In this document: positions 35,381-45,755 of the stretch, one piece after another | How the letters are laid out: every line of letters starts with the position of its first letter | How positions within the stretch are numbered: the first letter of the stretch is position 1 | Source: Solimonas sp036405815 | GTDB taxonomy: Bacteria > Pseudomonadota > Gammaproteobacteria > Nevskiales > Nevskiaceae | Direction: 5' to 3' | NCBI GenBank assembly: GCA_036405815.1 | Contig: DASWWX010000011.1 | Location: 41,427-105,426 of the forward strand | DNA: 64,000 nt | The notes under the pieces: generated by a model | The model's input: the letters and a program-made list of their open reading frames with translations, nothing else | What the model was told of the DNA's origin: nothing | Databases searched by the model: none | Translations under genes and position numbers: made by a program

Positions 35381-35944
35381 TTATTTCTTCAGCGCCTCAA
35401 CCTCGATCTTCAGCTTCACTTCCTCACCGACGTTCGGCGAGTAGGTGCTGATGCCCCACTCCGAACGCTTGATCTTGGCTTCCAGATTGGCGCCGCAGGC
35501 CGGCACCTGGCGCATCGGGTGCGGCTTGCAGACGAAGTCGTCGACATCCAGCGTCACCGGCTTGGTCACGCCGTGCATCGTCAGCAGGCCTTCGACCTCG
35601 TCCAGTTCATCGCCGTCGAACTTGAACTTGGTCGACTTGAAGGTGATGGTCGGGTGCTTGGCGGTGTCGAAGAAGTCCGCAGTCTTCAGATGCTCATCGA
35701 GCTTGGCGACGCCGGTCGATACCGAGTTGGCGTCGATCGTGACCTCCACCGAACCGGTCTTCTTCTTCAGATCCAGCGTGATCGTGCCGCTGGTCTTGTC
35801 GAAACGGCCGCGGAACGTCGACAGGCCGAGATGGCTGATCTCGAACGTCGGGAACGTATGCGTCGGGTCGATCTCATAGGTGTCCGCGGCCTGCACGATG
35901 AACGGCGTCAGGGACAGCGCGGCAATCGCTAGCATCTTCTTCAT
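35381..35944 (-). CDS. YceI family periplasmic protein (copy 1)
   Basis: 187-residue YceI-type lipocalin-like protein; family members bind isoprenoid-type lipids in the periplasm. Signal peptide residues 1-19 (ends VQA), then DTYEIDPTHTFPTFEISHLG, the typical opening, and FKFDGDELDEVEGLLTMHGV, the core. ATG with GGAGAGA before it fixes the start. Third gene of the cytochrome b561-YceI-YceI group and followed by a strong terminator. Differs from copy 2 in sequence, so they are old paralogues. Confidence 0.93.
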   Translation of the reverse strand: MKKMLAIAALSLTPFIVQAADTYEIDPTHTFPTFEISHLGLSTFRGRFDKTSGTITLDLKKKTGSVEVTIDANSVSTGVAKLDEHLKTADFFDTAKHPTITFKSTKFKFDGDELDEVEGLLTMHGVTKPVTLDVDDFVCKPHPMRQVPACGANLEAKIKRSEWGISTYSPNVGEEVKLKIEVEALKK

Positions 35945-35984
35945 CTTCGTCTCTCCTTCGGGGGATGGGATCCAGGCGCCGCGC

Positions 35985-36557
35985 TCAACGCACGGGCGCC
36001 AGCTTGAGCTTGAACTTGACCGGCACGTCGGGCGCCACCAGATCGCCCTGGTTCCACTCGCCGCCGCCGATGCCGTAATCGACGCGCTTGATCGTGAAAC
36101 TGCCGCGGACCCAGGTACTGCCGTCCTTCTCGTCCTGCGTCTCGAACGGCACGGTGATCTCGCGGCTCTTGCCGCGGATCGCGAGCTGGCCGGTAGCCTC
36201 GTAGCGATCGGGGCCGAGCGCACGCACGGCGCTGCTCTTGAACGTGGCCTTGGGGAAGCCGAGCTTGTCGAGCCAGGGCTTGTCCAGCGCTACCGCGTCG
36301 GCATCATCGTCGCCGGTGTCGAGGCTGGCGATGTCGACCGTGAGCTCGGCACGGGAGGCTGTCGGTTGCGCAGAGTCCAGATCGATGCTGGCCTCGAAGC
36401 GCTTGAACGTGCCCGACACCGGCACGCCCATCTGCTTCACCGAGAATGCGATTTCGCTGTCCTTGGCGATCAGCGTGCGCGACGCGGCCAGCGCCGGCTG
36501 TGCGGCGGCGGCCAGCAAGGCGATGCCCAGCCATGCGTTGAGAGTCACGGGTTTCAT
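35985..36557 (-). CDS. YceI family periplasmic protein (copy 2)
   Basis: 190-residue exported YceI-like protein. Signal peptide ends near residue 24 (ALA), then SRTLIAKDSEIAFSVKQMGV and RYEATGQLAIRGKSREITVP, with VDYGIGGGEWNQGDLVAPDV near the end, as in YceI proteins found with cytochrome b561. Lies 14 bp after the cytochrome gene and 40 bp before copy 1, so the three are one operon. A role in quinone or lipid handling for the cytochrome is plausible but unproven. Confidence 0.92.
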   Translation of the reverse strand: MKPVTLNAWLGIALLAAAAQPALAASRTLIAKDSEIAFSVKQMGVPVSGTFKRFEASIDLDSAQPTASRAELTVDIASLDTGDDDADAVALDKPWLDKLGFPKATFKSSAVRALGPDRYEATGQLAIRGKSREITVPFETQDEKDGSTWVRGSFTIKRVDYGIGGGEWNQGDLVAPDVPVKFKLKLAPVR

Positions 36558-36571
36558 CGAGGGTCTCCGGG

Positions 36572-37138
36572 TCAGGATCGCCGCAGGCGCGGCAGCATGC
36601 GCAACAGCACGTCGTCGCGATCGACGAACTGATGCTTCAGCGCCGCCAACGCATGCAGTGCGACAAGCACCAGCATCAGCGTGGTCAGCGTTTCGTGGAC
36701 GTCCTCCAACAGCTTCGCCAGTTCACGGTTCTTGCCGATCAGATCGGGAATCGGCAGCACCTTGAAATAGACGGTCTGAAAACCTTTTGCCGAACTCATC
36801 AGCCAGCCGGACAGCGGCACCGCGAACAGCAGGGCGTAGAGCGCGCCATGCGTCGCGGCGGCAATGCGACGCTGCCACAGCGGCATCGCAGCCGGCAGCG
36901 GTGGCGGCGGTACGCACAGGCGCCACAACAGGCGCAGCGCGACCAAGCCGAAGATCGTGACGCCGATCCACTTGTGATACGCGAACAACTGCACCTGCAG
37001 CGGCGAGCGCTGCAGTTCGGTCATCCACCAGCCCAGCGAGAAGCTGCCGATCAGCAGCAACAGTGTCAGCCAATGCAGGGCCTGCGCCACGAAACCGTAG
37101 CGAACATCCGGCGACGACAGGGGCGCGGTTTGATTCAT
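36572..37138 (-). CDS. cytochrome b561
   Basis: 188-residue four-helix di-haem b membrane protein of the bacterial cytochrome b561 family, which passes electrons between quinol and periplasmic acceptors (superoxide oxidase activity is known for E. coli CybB). His22 (ALHWLTLLLLIGSFSLGWWM), His55, a His in ATHGALYALLFAVPLSGWLM and His in VHETLTTLMLVLVALHALAA are the likely haem ligands. First gene of the operon with two YceI genes; divergent from the DUF885 gene. Confidence 0.94.
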   Translation of the reverse strand: MNQTAPLSSPDVRYGFVAQALHWLTLLLLIGSFSLGWWMTELQRSPLQVQLFAYHKWIGVTIFGLVALRLLWRLCVPPPPLPAAMPLWQRRIAAATHGALYALLFAVPLSGWLMSSAKGFQTVYFKVLPIPDLIGKNRELAKLLEDVHETLTTLMLVLVALHALAALKHQFVDRDDVLLRMLPRLRRS

Positions 37139-37196
37139 GCGGGGACCGAACGATCAAAAGACTCCGGACGTTGATGCTAGTTCCCCGCCCCCGTTC

Positions 37197-37225
37197 TTGG
37201 AAGCCGGGCGTTCAGCCCGTATTGT
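37197..37225 (+). promoter_or_regulatory. candidate promoter of the DUF885 gene with palindromic spacer
   Basis: TTGGAA, 17 bp, TATTGT, 34 bp before the start codon. The spacer itself contains the inverted repeat CGGGC-GTTCA-GCCCG (37205-37219), which could be an operator or just a hairpin. Inferred from sequence alone. Confidence 0.4.
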
Positions 37226-37258
37226 TCCGCTTTCATTGCTCCTATTCGAGGCTGATTC

Positions 37259-38584
37259 ATGAATCTGCCATTGCGGATGGTCGTGGGGTCGGCACTGGCA
37301 TTGCTGGCGGCTTGCAGCAGCAACAAGCCGGCATCAACGGACGCGAAACCGGGGGCCGCCGGCGTGGTCGATCGCATTGCCGCCGACTACGTGCGCCAGG
37401 CGCTGGCGCTCGGCGAGCACGATCCACACTATGTCGATGCCTATCACGGCGATCCGGCGGTGCGCGAGGCCGTGCGCGCCGCGCGGCCGGGGCTGGACGC
37501 GATCATCACCACCGCGCGCCGTCAGATCGTGCAGCTTGACGGCATGCTCTACGACCGCGCGCCCGCAGCCGAGCGCCTGCGGCACGAGCACCTGCGGCGC
37601 CAGCTTCAGGCCCTGGTCGCGCGCGCCGAACAGGTGCGCGGCCGCCCGTTCTCGTTCGAGGCCGAAGCGCACGCGCTTTACGACGTCGACGTGACACGAC
37701 CAAGCGAAGACGAGTTGCGTGCGCGCCTGGCACCGCTGGAAGCGCTGCTGCCGCCGGGCCGCGGCACGCTTGCCGACCGCTACAACGCCTACCTGGACCG
37801 GTTCGCGATCGCGCCGGACAAGCTCGAGGCGGTGATGCGCGCGGCGATCGAAGAGGCACGTCGCCGCACGCAGGCGCGGATCGCGCTGCCGGCGGAGGAG
37901 CATTTCGAGCTGGCGCTGGTGTCCGGTAAGAGCTGGAGCGCCTACAACTGGTATCAGGGCGAGTACCGCTCGCGCATCGAGATCAACACCGATCTGCCGG
38001 TGACGATGACGCGCGCGATCGAACTGGCCGTGCACGAGGGCTATCCGGGCCACCACGTCTACAACGTGCTGGTGGAGCGGGAACTGCTGCGCAAGCGGGG
38101 ATGGGTCGAGTTCGGTGTGTATCCGCTGTTCTCGCCGCAGTCGCTGATCGCGGAAGGCTCGGCCGACTATGCGGTGGCGCTGGCGTTTCCGCTGGCCGAA
38201 CGCGTGGCCTTCGTCCGTGACACGCTGTTCCCGCTCGCGGGGTTCGATCCGCAGGAAGCCGAGCGCTACGTGACGATCGCCGAAGCGGGGCGCGCCACCG
38301 GCGCGGCCACGATCGAGGCGGCGCGGCGTTATCTGGATGGGCAGGCCAATGCCGAAGCGACGGTGCGGTTCCTGCGGCAGTACGCGCTGGCGAGCGAGGC
38401 GCGGGCGCGGCAGCGTCTCCAGTTCTTCGACGACTACCGCGCCTACATCGTCAATTACTCGCTGGGCGAGACCCTGGTGACACAGGCGATGGCGCCGTAT
38501 GCCGACGCCGATGCGGCAACGCGCTGGCGCGCGTTCGAGACGTTGCTGAGCCTGCCGCGGCTGCCGTCGGCGTTGACGCGGTGA
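37259..38584 (+). CDS. DUF885 family metallopeptidase-like lipoprotein
   Basis: 441-residue protein of the DUF885 family, related to zinc carboxypeptidase-like enzymes. The hallmark HEGYPGHH is at residues 259-266 (zinc site), with the second half LFSPQSLIAEGSADYAVAL containing a likely zinc-binding Glu. Lipobox ALALLAAC with Cys19 indicates membrane tethering. Shorter than the usual ~560-600-residue family form, so it may be a compact subgroup. Substrate unknown. Confidence 0.85.
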   Translation: MNLPLRMVVGSALALLAACSSNKPASTDAKPGAAGVVDRIAADYVRQALALGEHDPHYVDAYHGDPAVREAVRAARPGLDAIITTARRQIVQLDGMLYDRAPAAERLRHEHLRRQLQALVARAEQVRGRPFSFEAEAHALYDVDVTRPSEDELRARLAPLEALLPPGRGTLADRYNAYLDRFAIAPDKLEAVMRAAIEEARRRTQARIALPAEEHFELALVSGKSWSAYNWYQGEYRSRIEINTDLPVTMTRAIELAVHEGYPGHHVYNVLVERELLRKRGWVEFGVYPLFSPQSLIAEGSADYAVALAFPLAERVAFVRDTLFPLAGFDPQEAERYVTIAEAGRATGAATIEAARRYLDGQANAEATVRFLRQYALASEARARQRLQFFDDYRAYIVNYSLGETLVTQAMAPYADADAATRWRAFETLLSLPRLPSALTR

Positions 38585-38599
38585 CGGGTACGCCGTGCG

Positions 38600-39898
38600 T
38601 CAGCCGTCCTCGTCTTCCTCGCGGGCCTGGCTGACCAGCAGCTTGTCGACGCGATGGCCGTCGAGATCGACGACCTCGAAACGCCAGCGCTCCTGCCAGG
38701 CGCTCTCGCCGAGCTTGGGCAGGTGGCCGAGCACCGACAGCACGAGGCCGGCGGCCGTTTCGTAGTCGCGTTCGGCGGGCAGCTCCATGCCGAGCTGTTC
38801 GGCCATTTCGTCGACCGGCATATCGCCGTCGACCAGCCAGGAACCGTCCGCGCGCTGCACCGCGCCGGGCGGGGCGCGATCGCCGAGATGGAACTCGCCG
38901 GCGATCGCCGACAGCACGTCGGTGACCGTGATCAGGCCCTGCAGACTGCCGAATTCATCGACGACGATCGCGGCATGCAGCGGCGAGCGCTTGAGCTTGG
39001 GAATCGCATGCAGGGCATCGACGCTATCCGGCAGCACCAGCGCCTCCTCGACGTGCGCCGCCGGTTCGACCTGCGTGGCACCGTCGATGATGGCGTCGAC
39101 GATGCGCTTGACCGGCACCAGGCCGACGAACTGATCGATATGCCCGCGCGCCGCGATCAACTTGGAGTGGCGGCTGGCGCGGAGTGTCTGTCGCTGCGCC
39201 TCGACCGGGTCTTCCAGGTCGAGCCAGTCCAGCTCCTGCCGCGGCGTCATCATCGCGCGCACGCTGCGGTCCGCCAGGCGCATGACGCCGACGATCATCG
39301 CCTTTTCCTCGGGCTCGACCACGCCGGAAGACGCCGCCTCGGCGACCAGCGCATGGATTTCCTCGTCGGTGACGTTGGTTTCGGTTCCGCTCTTCTTCGG
39401 GAACAGCCGCAACACCAGGCCGCTGGAAACGTCGAGCAGCCACACCAGCGGCTTGGCCAGCCGCGACAGCAGCAGCATCGGCGGGGCCACCAGGGTCGCG
39501 ATGCGTTCCGGATTGCGCAGGGCGATCTGCTTGGGCACCAGTTCGCCGACGATCAGCGACAGGTACGTGATGCAGGCGACGACCGCGGCCAGCGCCACAT
39601 CGTCCGCCACCGATTCGCGGATGCCCTGGGCGGTGAAGTAGTCGCCCAGCGGCTCGGCCAGCGTCGCGCCGCTGAACGCGCCGGCGAAGACACCGACCAG
39701 GGTAATGCCGATCTGCACGGTGCTGAGGAAGCGGCCGGGCTGCTCGTGCAGCTGCAACGCCGTGCGGGCGCCGCCCACCCCGCGCTTGTGCATGCCCTGC
39801 AGTCGCGCCTTGCGCGACGAGACCACCGCCAGCTCGGACATTGCCAGCAGGCCGTTGATCAGGATGAGGCCCAGCACCACGAGTAGATTCACCAGCAT
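38600..39898 (-). CDS. CorC/HlyC-type (DUF21-CBS) membrane transporter or regulator
   Basis: 432-residue protein with the CNNM/CorC layout: DUF21 membrane domain with about four segments (LVNLLVVLGLILINGLLAM, and IGITLVGVFAGAFSGATL), then a pair of CBS domains (~210-330, MTPRQELDWLDLED and HAAIVVDEFGSLQGLITVTD), and a C-terminal transporter-associated domain. Members are linked to Mg2+/Co2+ export or tolerance. Converges with the DUF885 gene. Confidence 0.92.
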   Translation of the reverse strand: MLVNLLVVLGLILINGLLAMSELAVVSSRKARLQGMHKRGVGGARTALQLHEQPGRFLSTVQIGITLVGVFAGAFSGATLAEPLGDYFTAQGIRESVADDVALAAVVACITYLSLIVGELVPKQIALRNPERIATLVAPPMLLLSRLAKPLVWLLDVSSGLVLRLFPKKSGTETNVTDEEIHALVAEAASSGVVEPEEKAMIVGVMRLADRSVRAMMTPRQELDWLDLEDPVEAQRQTLRASRHSKLIAARGHIDQFVGLVPVKRIVDAIIDGATQVEPAAHVEEALVLPDSVDALHAIPKLKRSPLHAAIVVDEFGSLQGLITVTDVLSAIAGEFHLGDRAPPGAVQRADGSWLVDGDMPVDEMAEQLGMELPAERDYETAAGLVLSVLGHLPKLGESAWQERWRFEVVDLDGHRVDKLLVSQAREEDEDG

Positions 39899-40020
39899 GC
39901 GCGCAGCCTAGCAGAGCTGTGCGCGGGTCCTGTATGGCCCGCGCCCGGTTTGCCGGCAGTCCGGCTGCCGTATTGCACGAAAAAGACGCCGCGTTCGACG
40001 ACGAAGGCCGAAAATGACCC

Positions 40021-41574
<1,554 letters not shown>

Positions 41575-41711
41575 CGTTTTGTTCCCCCTTGAAAAGCCGC
41601 TGTGCAGCCGCTTGGTGACGTTGGCGAGTGTAGTGCCTGCCTGCAAGCGCGACATCCGGGTATTTCCGCGTGCGTACAATGCAGGCCCCTACAACGGCGA
41701 GAGTCCGCGTC

Positions 41712-42623
41712 ATGGAACGGCCGCACGACCTGCGCTTTCACACCCTCGACGTCTTCACCGAGCGGTTGTTCGGCGGCAATCCGCTCGCCGTCGTGTTCGG
41801 GGGTGAACGTCTGAACACCGCGCAGATGCAGACGATCGCACGCGAGTTCAACCTGTCGGAAACCGTGTTCGTGCTATCGCCGACGCGGCCCGATTGCCTG
41901 CATCGCCTGCGCATCTTCACGCCCACCCAGGAAATGCCGTTTGCCGGCCACCCCACGGTCGGCACCGCCTGCCTGCTGTCGGAGCTGCGCCTGGTGCCAG
42001 GCGGCGCGGAAGCGGCGTTCTCGCTGGAGGAAAACATCGGTGCGGTTCCGGTCTGCGTGCGCCGCGCCGAGGGGCGTGCGACCTACGCGGAACTGACCGC
42101 GGCGCGGCCGCCCGCCTATGGCGCGCCGCCGCCGGACAACGCGCGACTCGCTGCCGCGCTGGGACTGACTGCTGCTGATCTAGGCCGCGGTGCGGAACAG
42201 CCGCGTATCGCGAGCTGTGGCGTGCCGTTCCTGCTGGTGCCGCTGCGCGCGCCGGAACTGCTGGCCGGCGTCGAGCCGGAGGCGTCGACGTTGCGCGAAC
42301 TGCTGCAAGGCGTCGGCGCGCAGGAGCTGTACGTCTATGCGCATGGCTACGAGCCGAACGAACTGCGCGCGCGCATGTTCGCGCCGGCCCTCGGCATCCC
42401 CGAAGACCCGGCCACCGGCGCCGCCGCGGTGGCGCTGGCCGGCGCGCTTGGCATGGAGGCGCAGCAGGACGGCACGCACGAGTGGCTGATCCATCAGGGC
42501 GTGGAGATGGGCCGGCCGAGTCAGCTGCACATCGCGGTCGATCGCAGCGGCGGTGTGGTGACCGCGGTGCGCGTCGGCGGTTACGCGGTCACGGTGTCCG
42601 AAGGCATCCTGCGTTCGGCCTGA
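41712..42623 (+). CDS. PhzF family isomerase/epimerase
   Basis: 303-residue PhzF-fold protein (diaminopimelate-epimerase-like fold). FHTLDVFTERLFGGNPLAVV, NLSETVFVL with the conserved catalytic Glu, FTPTQEMPFAGHPTVGTA and EDPATGAAAVALAG are the family motifs. PhzF proper isomerises DHHA in phenazine synthesis, but no phenazine genes are here, so a general metabolic isomerase is more likely. A TACAAT (41675-41680) about 30 bp upstream could be its -10 element. Coding continues closely to the next gene. Confidence 0.92.
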   Translation: MERPHDLRFHTLDVFTERLFGGNPLAVVFGGERLNTAQMQTIAREFNLSETVFVLSPTRPDCLHRLRIFTPTQEMPFAGHPTVGTACLLSELRLVPGGAEAAFSLEENIGAVPVCVRRAEGRATYAELTAARPPAYGAPPPDNARLAAALGLTAADLGRGAEQPRIASCGVPFLLVPLRAPELLAGVEPEASTLRELLQGVGAQELYVYAHGYEPNELRARMFAPALGIPEDPATGAAAVALAGALGMEAQQDGTHEWLIHQGVEMGRPSQLHIAVDRSGGVVTAVRVGGYAVTVSEGILRSA

Positions 42624-42652
42624 CCGCGACGATCTGACCGAGGATCTTGACG

Positions 42653-43075
42653 ATGAACGCCCTGGACGAAGCCCGCCGCATCTATGACGCTGCGCCGATG
42701 ATGCGCACGCTCGGTGCGCGCGCGGTGGAGGTCGGCCCGGGTCGCATCGTCGCCGAACTGGAGATGACCGCGCAGCTGACGCAGCATCACGGCCTGCTGC
42801 ACGCCGGCGTCTCGGCCGCGCTGGCCGATCACAGTGCGGGTGCTGCGGCAACGACGCTGCTGGAGCCGGGCCAGGCGGTGCTGACCGTGGAGCTGAAGAT
42901 CAACATCCTGCGGCCCGGTCGCGCGCCGCGTTACCGCTGCGAGGCCGAGGTGCTGAAGCCCGGCCGCCGTATCAGCGTGGTCGAGGCCTCGGTCTGGGGC
43001 CTGTACGACGACCGACGCGAGCTGCAGGCCAAGGCCATGGTGACGCTGGCCGTGGTCGACGCGCCGCAGGACTGA
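42653..43075 (+). CDS. PaaI-type thioesterase
   Basis: 140-residue hot-dog-fold protein with the PaaI/YdiI-like pattern QHHGLLHAGVSAALADHSAG (AGV core helix; Asp as probable catalytic residue), followed by VELKINILRPGR. Acyl-CoA hydrolysis is the family function; substrate unknown. The ATG at 42653 has AGGA eight bases before it and is preferred to a TTG two codons upstream. Follows phzF by 29 bp and precedes the next gene by 16 bp, suggesting one operon. Confidence 0.85.
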   Translation: MNALDEARRIYDAAPMMRTLGARAVEVGPGRIVAELEMTAQLTQHHGLLHAGVSAALADHSAGAAATTLLEPGQAVLTVELKINILRPGRAPRYRCEAEVLKPGRRISVVEASVWGLYDDRRELQAKAMVTLAVVDAPQD

Positions 43076-43091
43076 ATCCGGCGCGCTGCTC

Positions 43092-43712
43092 ATGGAAGAC
43101 TGGGTCGAACGTGCCCTTGCCCGCTGGCCGAACGTGCCGGCGCTGTTCGGCTGGCTGTCGCTGGATCGCCGCGGTCGCTGGCGTATCCGCGGCGAGACGA
43201 TCTCGCGACCGCAGATCATCGACACGTTCAATCGCAACTATGCGGGCGACGAACACGGCCGCTGGTATTTCCAGAACGGGCCGCAGCGCGGCTACCTCGA
43301 ACTGGTGCGCGCGCCGCTGCTGCTGCACGTCGATCCGGCCGGCGAAACCCTGCACACCCATACGGGCCTCGCGGTTACGCAGATTGCGCGCGCCGATCTG
43401 GATGAGGATGGCGGCCTCTGGCTGCGCACCGAACACGGGCCGGCGGCGCTGCTGGATGACGAGGGCGCCTGGCTGCTGGAGCGGCTCGAAACCGGAGACG
43501 GCCTCGCGGTCGACGAGGCCGCGCTGTCGGCGGCGCTGGCGCGGCCCTCCGGCGAGGCCAGTGGTCTGTTCTTGCGCCTCGATAACGCACGCCACGCGCT
43601 GGGCCGGCTGGACGACGCGGAAGCGCCGCGCGTACTGGGCTTCGAACGCCAGCCGCAACCGAGGCCTGGCGAGCGCGCCGTGGTCGGCGATGCGGCGCTT
43701 GCGCCCGACTGA
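43092..43712 (+). CDS. conserved protein of unknown function (DUF29xx-like)
   Basis: 206-residue acidic, soluble protein without signal or membrane segment. Its opening VERALARWPNVPALFGWLSL DRRG and the run HGRWYFQNGPQRGYLELVRA resemble a proteobacterial family of unknown function (I recall a DUF2944/DUF2946-type label but cannot verify it). Seems part of the phzF-thioesterase operon. Function unknown. Confidence 0.6.
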   Translation: MEDWVERALARWPNVPALFGWLSLDRRGRWRIRGETISRPQIIDTFNRNYAGDEHGRWYFQNGPQRGYLELVRAPLLLHVDPAGETLHTHTGLAVTQIARADLDEDGGLWLRTEHGPAALLDDEGAWLLERLETGDGLAVDEAALSAALARPSGEASGLFLRLDNARHALGRLDDAEAPRVLGFERQPQPRPGERAVVGDAALAPD

Positions 43713-43819
43713 GCACGGACCGACGCAGCCGCGCGGCTGACGCGCGCCGGGGCATTTTCCTACAGGCGCACGGGCGCCGGGCTGAGTCAGGAACCTGCGG
43801 CCGCGCCGAAACAGGGATC

Positions 43820-44179
43820 ATGGACACGACACCCTTTCCCGCCATGGCCTCGCACAACCGCTTCTGCGAGTGGATCGACGATCACGAGCAGCTGCTGGCG
43901 GCCGAGCTGCTGGCCCACCCGACGCGCGGTGGTTGCTGCGCGCTGTTCCTGAGTCGCACCGAGTCCGGCGACTATCGGCTGCGGCTCTGCGAGGGCGAAA
44001 CCGACACCTGGCTGACCTGGCGCGATGAGCGCCGCAGTCGCAGCCGCTTCGGCCGGGCCTATGCCGACGCGCTGCTGCAGGCCTCGATCGCCACGCTCAA
44101 GCTCGCCGGTTACGAGAGCCGCTGGGACCTGCGCCTGCCGGACGTGCAGCCGGGCCTGCTGCTGTCGGTCGCGGCCTGA
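43820..44179 (+). CDS. hypothetical protein
   Basis: 119-residue protein, no signal or membrane segment, with a run of hydrophilic helices (WIDDHEQLLAAELLAHPTRG; RSRSRFGRAYADALLQASIA). Third-position G/C bias is like the neighbours, so it is probably a real gene. ATG at 43820 or 43844. Not recognised; function unknown. Confidence 0.55.
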   Translation: MDTTPFPAMASHNRFCEWIDDHEQLLAAELLAHPTRGGCCALFLSRTESGDYRLRLCEGETDTWLTWRDERRSRSRFGRAYADALLQASIATLKLAGYESRWDLRLPDVQPGLLLSVAA

Positions 44180-44283
44180 AGCGGTATCGCGGACCGGCAC
44201 CGCGGACCGGCATGGTCATCCGCGGTCGCGATGTCCTCATTCATGCCTGACAGCCGCGCATCGCCTGCGGCATGCTGTCGGCG

Positions 44284-44622
44284 ATGAGCAAGCAACAGGA
44301 GTCCTTCGAACGCATCTGGGCCACGATCCGGCGCATTCCGCTGGGTCGTGTTGCGACCTACGGCCAGATCGCCGCCGAAGCCGGCTACCCGAAGCGGCCG
44401 CGCCTGACCGCGCAGGCGCTGGCGCACGTGCCGGCCGGCATGGAGCTGCCGTGGTTCCGCGTCATCAATGCGCAGGGCAAGATCGCGATTCCGGAAGGCT
44501 CGCGCGGACATCGCGAACAGAAGCGCCGCCTGCAGCGCGAAGGCGTGAAGTTCGAACGCGAACGCGTCGATCTGGAAATCTACCGCTGGCAGCCGCGGTC
44601 TGCGGCGCCGCTGCTGGATTGA
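44284..44622 (+). CDS. alkyltransferase-like protein (ATL) lacking the active-site cysteine
   Basis: 112-residue DNA-binding domain of the O6-alkylguanine-DNA alkyltransferase family. The helix-turn-helix and active-site strand are present (IPLGRVATYGQIAAEAG, MELPWFRVINAQGKIA), but the catalytic PCHR is PWFR (Trp57), as in ATL proteins, which bind O6-alkylguanine without removing it and hand the lesion to nucleotide-excision repair. MSK start chosen over an upstream ATG in the same frame at 44272. Single gene, no repair partner beside it. Confidence 0.9.
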   Translation: MSKQQESFERIWATIRRIPLGRVATYGQIAAEAGYPKRPRLTAQALAHVPAGMELPWFRVINAQGKIAIPEGSRGHREQKRRLQREGVKFERERVDLEIYRWQPRSAAPLLD

Positions 44623-44669
44623 TGGCGGGCGCCGACGACGGGCCTCGTCTCTACCCGCCCTGGACGTCG

Positions 44670-45398
44670 CTACTCGCTGGTCGGCGCCGCGCCGGCCGCA
44701 TCCGCCTTGCCGCCGCAGCCGCGCAGCTCGCGGCCGTCGAGGCGTACCACCACCGTCGTCGCAAACAGCTGACCGCTCATGTCGTGGGTGCAGGGCGTCG
44801 GCTCGATGCGCACCGACAGCTCGTGCTTGCCGGTGCGGGCGTGATAGACGATGGCGCCATTGTCCTCCAGCGCCGGCGGGGCCGGCGTCTCGATCTTCTT
44901 GTCGCCGTAGTCGGCGAGCAGCGTCATGCGATCGCCCGGCACGATCTCCAGTGACCAGCCCGGCTCGTTGCCGCGGGCGACGAAGCCGGGCGTTTGCGGC
45001 CGCGGCACCTCGATCTGCTGCTCGCGGCAGTCAGCGTGATGCTCGCCGTCCAGTTCCAGTTCGGCGGTCGAGCCCTTGCTCCACAGCATCGCATCCTCGC
45101 CCTCGTACTTGGCGCCGGAGGCGGCGATGACCTGCGTCAGCACGCGCGGGCCGGCGGCCAGCAGCAGCACGACCTCGTTCTCGTCGTAGCGGGCGCTGAA
45201 CTCGAAGTCCGCACAGCGATACCGCACCGGCTCGTCCACCGGCGACGGCAGCGGCAGCGCCTGCAAGCCGGCATCGACACTGCCCGCCTCGGACGGCGCT
45301 GCCGGCATCGGCGCTTCGGCAGGCGCTGCGGCATCGCGATTGCAGGCGGTGAGCGCCAGCGCGCACAGCAGGCCGAAAACCCGGGCGGAAGTGTTCAT
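44670..45398 (-). CDS. MliC-type lysozyme-inhibitor domain lipoprotein with COG3650-like C-terminal domain
   Basis: 242-residue lipoprotein (lipobox LALTAC, Cys19). Residues ~58-130 (RYRCADFEFSARYDENEVVL, then SKGSTAELELDGE and a conserved Cys pair) match the MliC membrane-bound C-type lysozyme inhibitor domain. Residues ~138-235 (FVARGNEPGWSLEIV, GKHELSVRIEPTPCTHDMSG) resemble the COG3650/YecN-like lipoprotein domain of unknown function. Likely protects the cell wall from host or competitor lysozyme. Short gap to sugE on the same strand. Confidence 0.78.
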   Translation of the reverse strand: MNTSARVFGLLCALALTACNRDAAAPAEAPMPAAPSEAGSVDAGLQALPLPSPVDEPVRYRCADFEFSARYDENEVVLLLAAGPRVLTQVIAASGAKYEGEDAMLWSKGSTAELELDGEHHADCREQQIEVPRPQTPGFVARGNEPGWSLEIVPGDRMTLLADYGDKKIETPAPPALEDNGAIVYHARTGKHELSVRIEPTPCTHDMSGQLFATTVVVRLDGRELRGCGGKADAAGAAPTSE

Positions 45399-45412
45399 GG
45401 GGGCGACGTGCA

Positions 45413-45730
45413 TCAGGACGTGAGCTTGAGCCCCAGAATGCCGCCGACGATCATCGCGATGCAAATCACGCGCGTGAACGTGAACGGATCGTGGAACCAG
45501 ACGATACCGACAATCACCGTGCCGACCGCGCCGATGCCGGTCCATACCGCGTAGGCGGTGCCCAGCGGCAGCGTGCGCATCGCGATGCTGAGCAGCACGA
45601 GGCTGGCGACCAGCGCCAGCGAGGTCACGGTCGAGGCCAGCGGCTTGGTGAAGTTCTCGCTGAGCTTGAGCCCGACGGCCCAGACGATTTCGAGCAGACC
45701 CGCCACGAACAGAATCAACCAACTCATCAT
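45413..45730 (-). CDS. sugE: SugE/Gdx-type small multidrug-resistance guanidinium exporter
   Basis: 105-residue four-helix SMR transporter. Glu14 (GLLEIVWAVGLKLSENF) is the essential proton/substrate carboxylate, and the signature is of the Gdx/SugE rather than the EmrE subgroup. Gdx exports guanidinium in exchange for protons. The start is MM; GGAG precedes it. A two-hairpin ACGA element just upstream strongly suggests control by guanidine, matching this role. Confidence 0.92.
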   Translation of the reverse strand: MMSWLILFVAGLLEIVWAVGLKLSENFTKPLASTVTSLALVASLVLLSIAMRTLPLGTAYAVWTGIGAVGTVIVGIVWFHDPFTFTRVICIAMIVGGILGLKLTS

Positions 45731-45755
45731 CCGTCTCCTGTGAAAAGGGAGGGAT

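Noticed and set aside
39899..40020. Inverted repeat around CGGCAG-TCCGG-CTGCCG between CorC-type and AbgT genes
   Set aside because: Short stem, no tail, not reliably distinguishable from GC-rich background.
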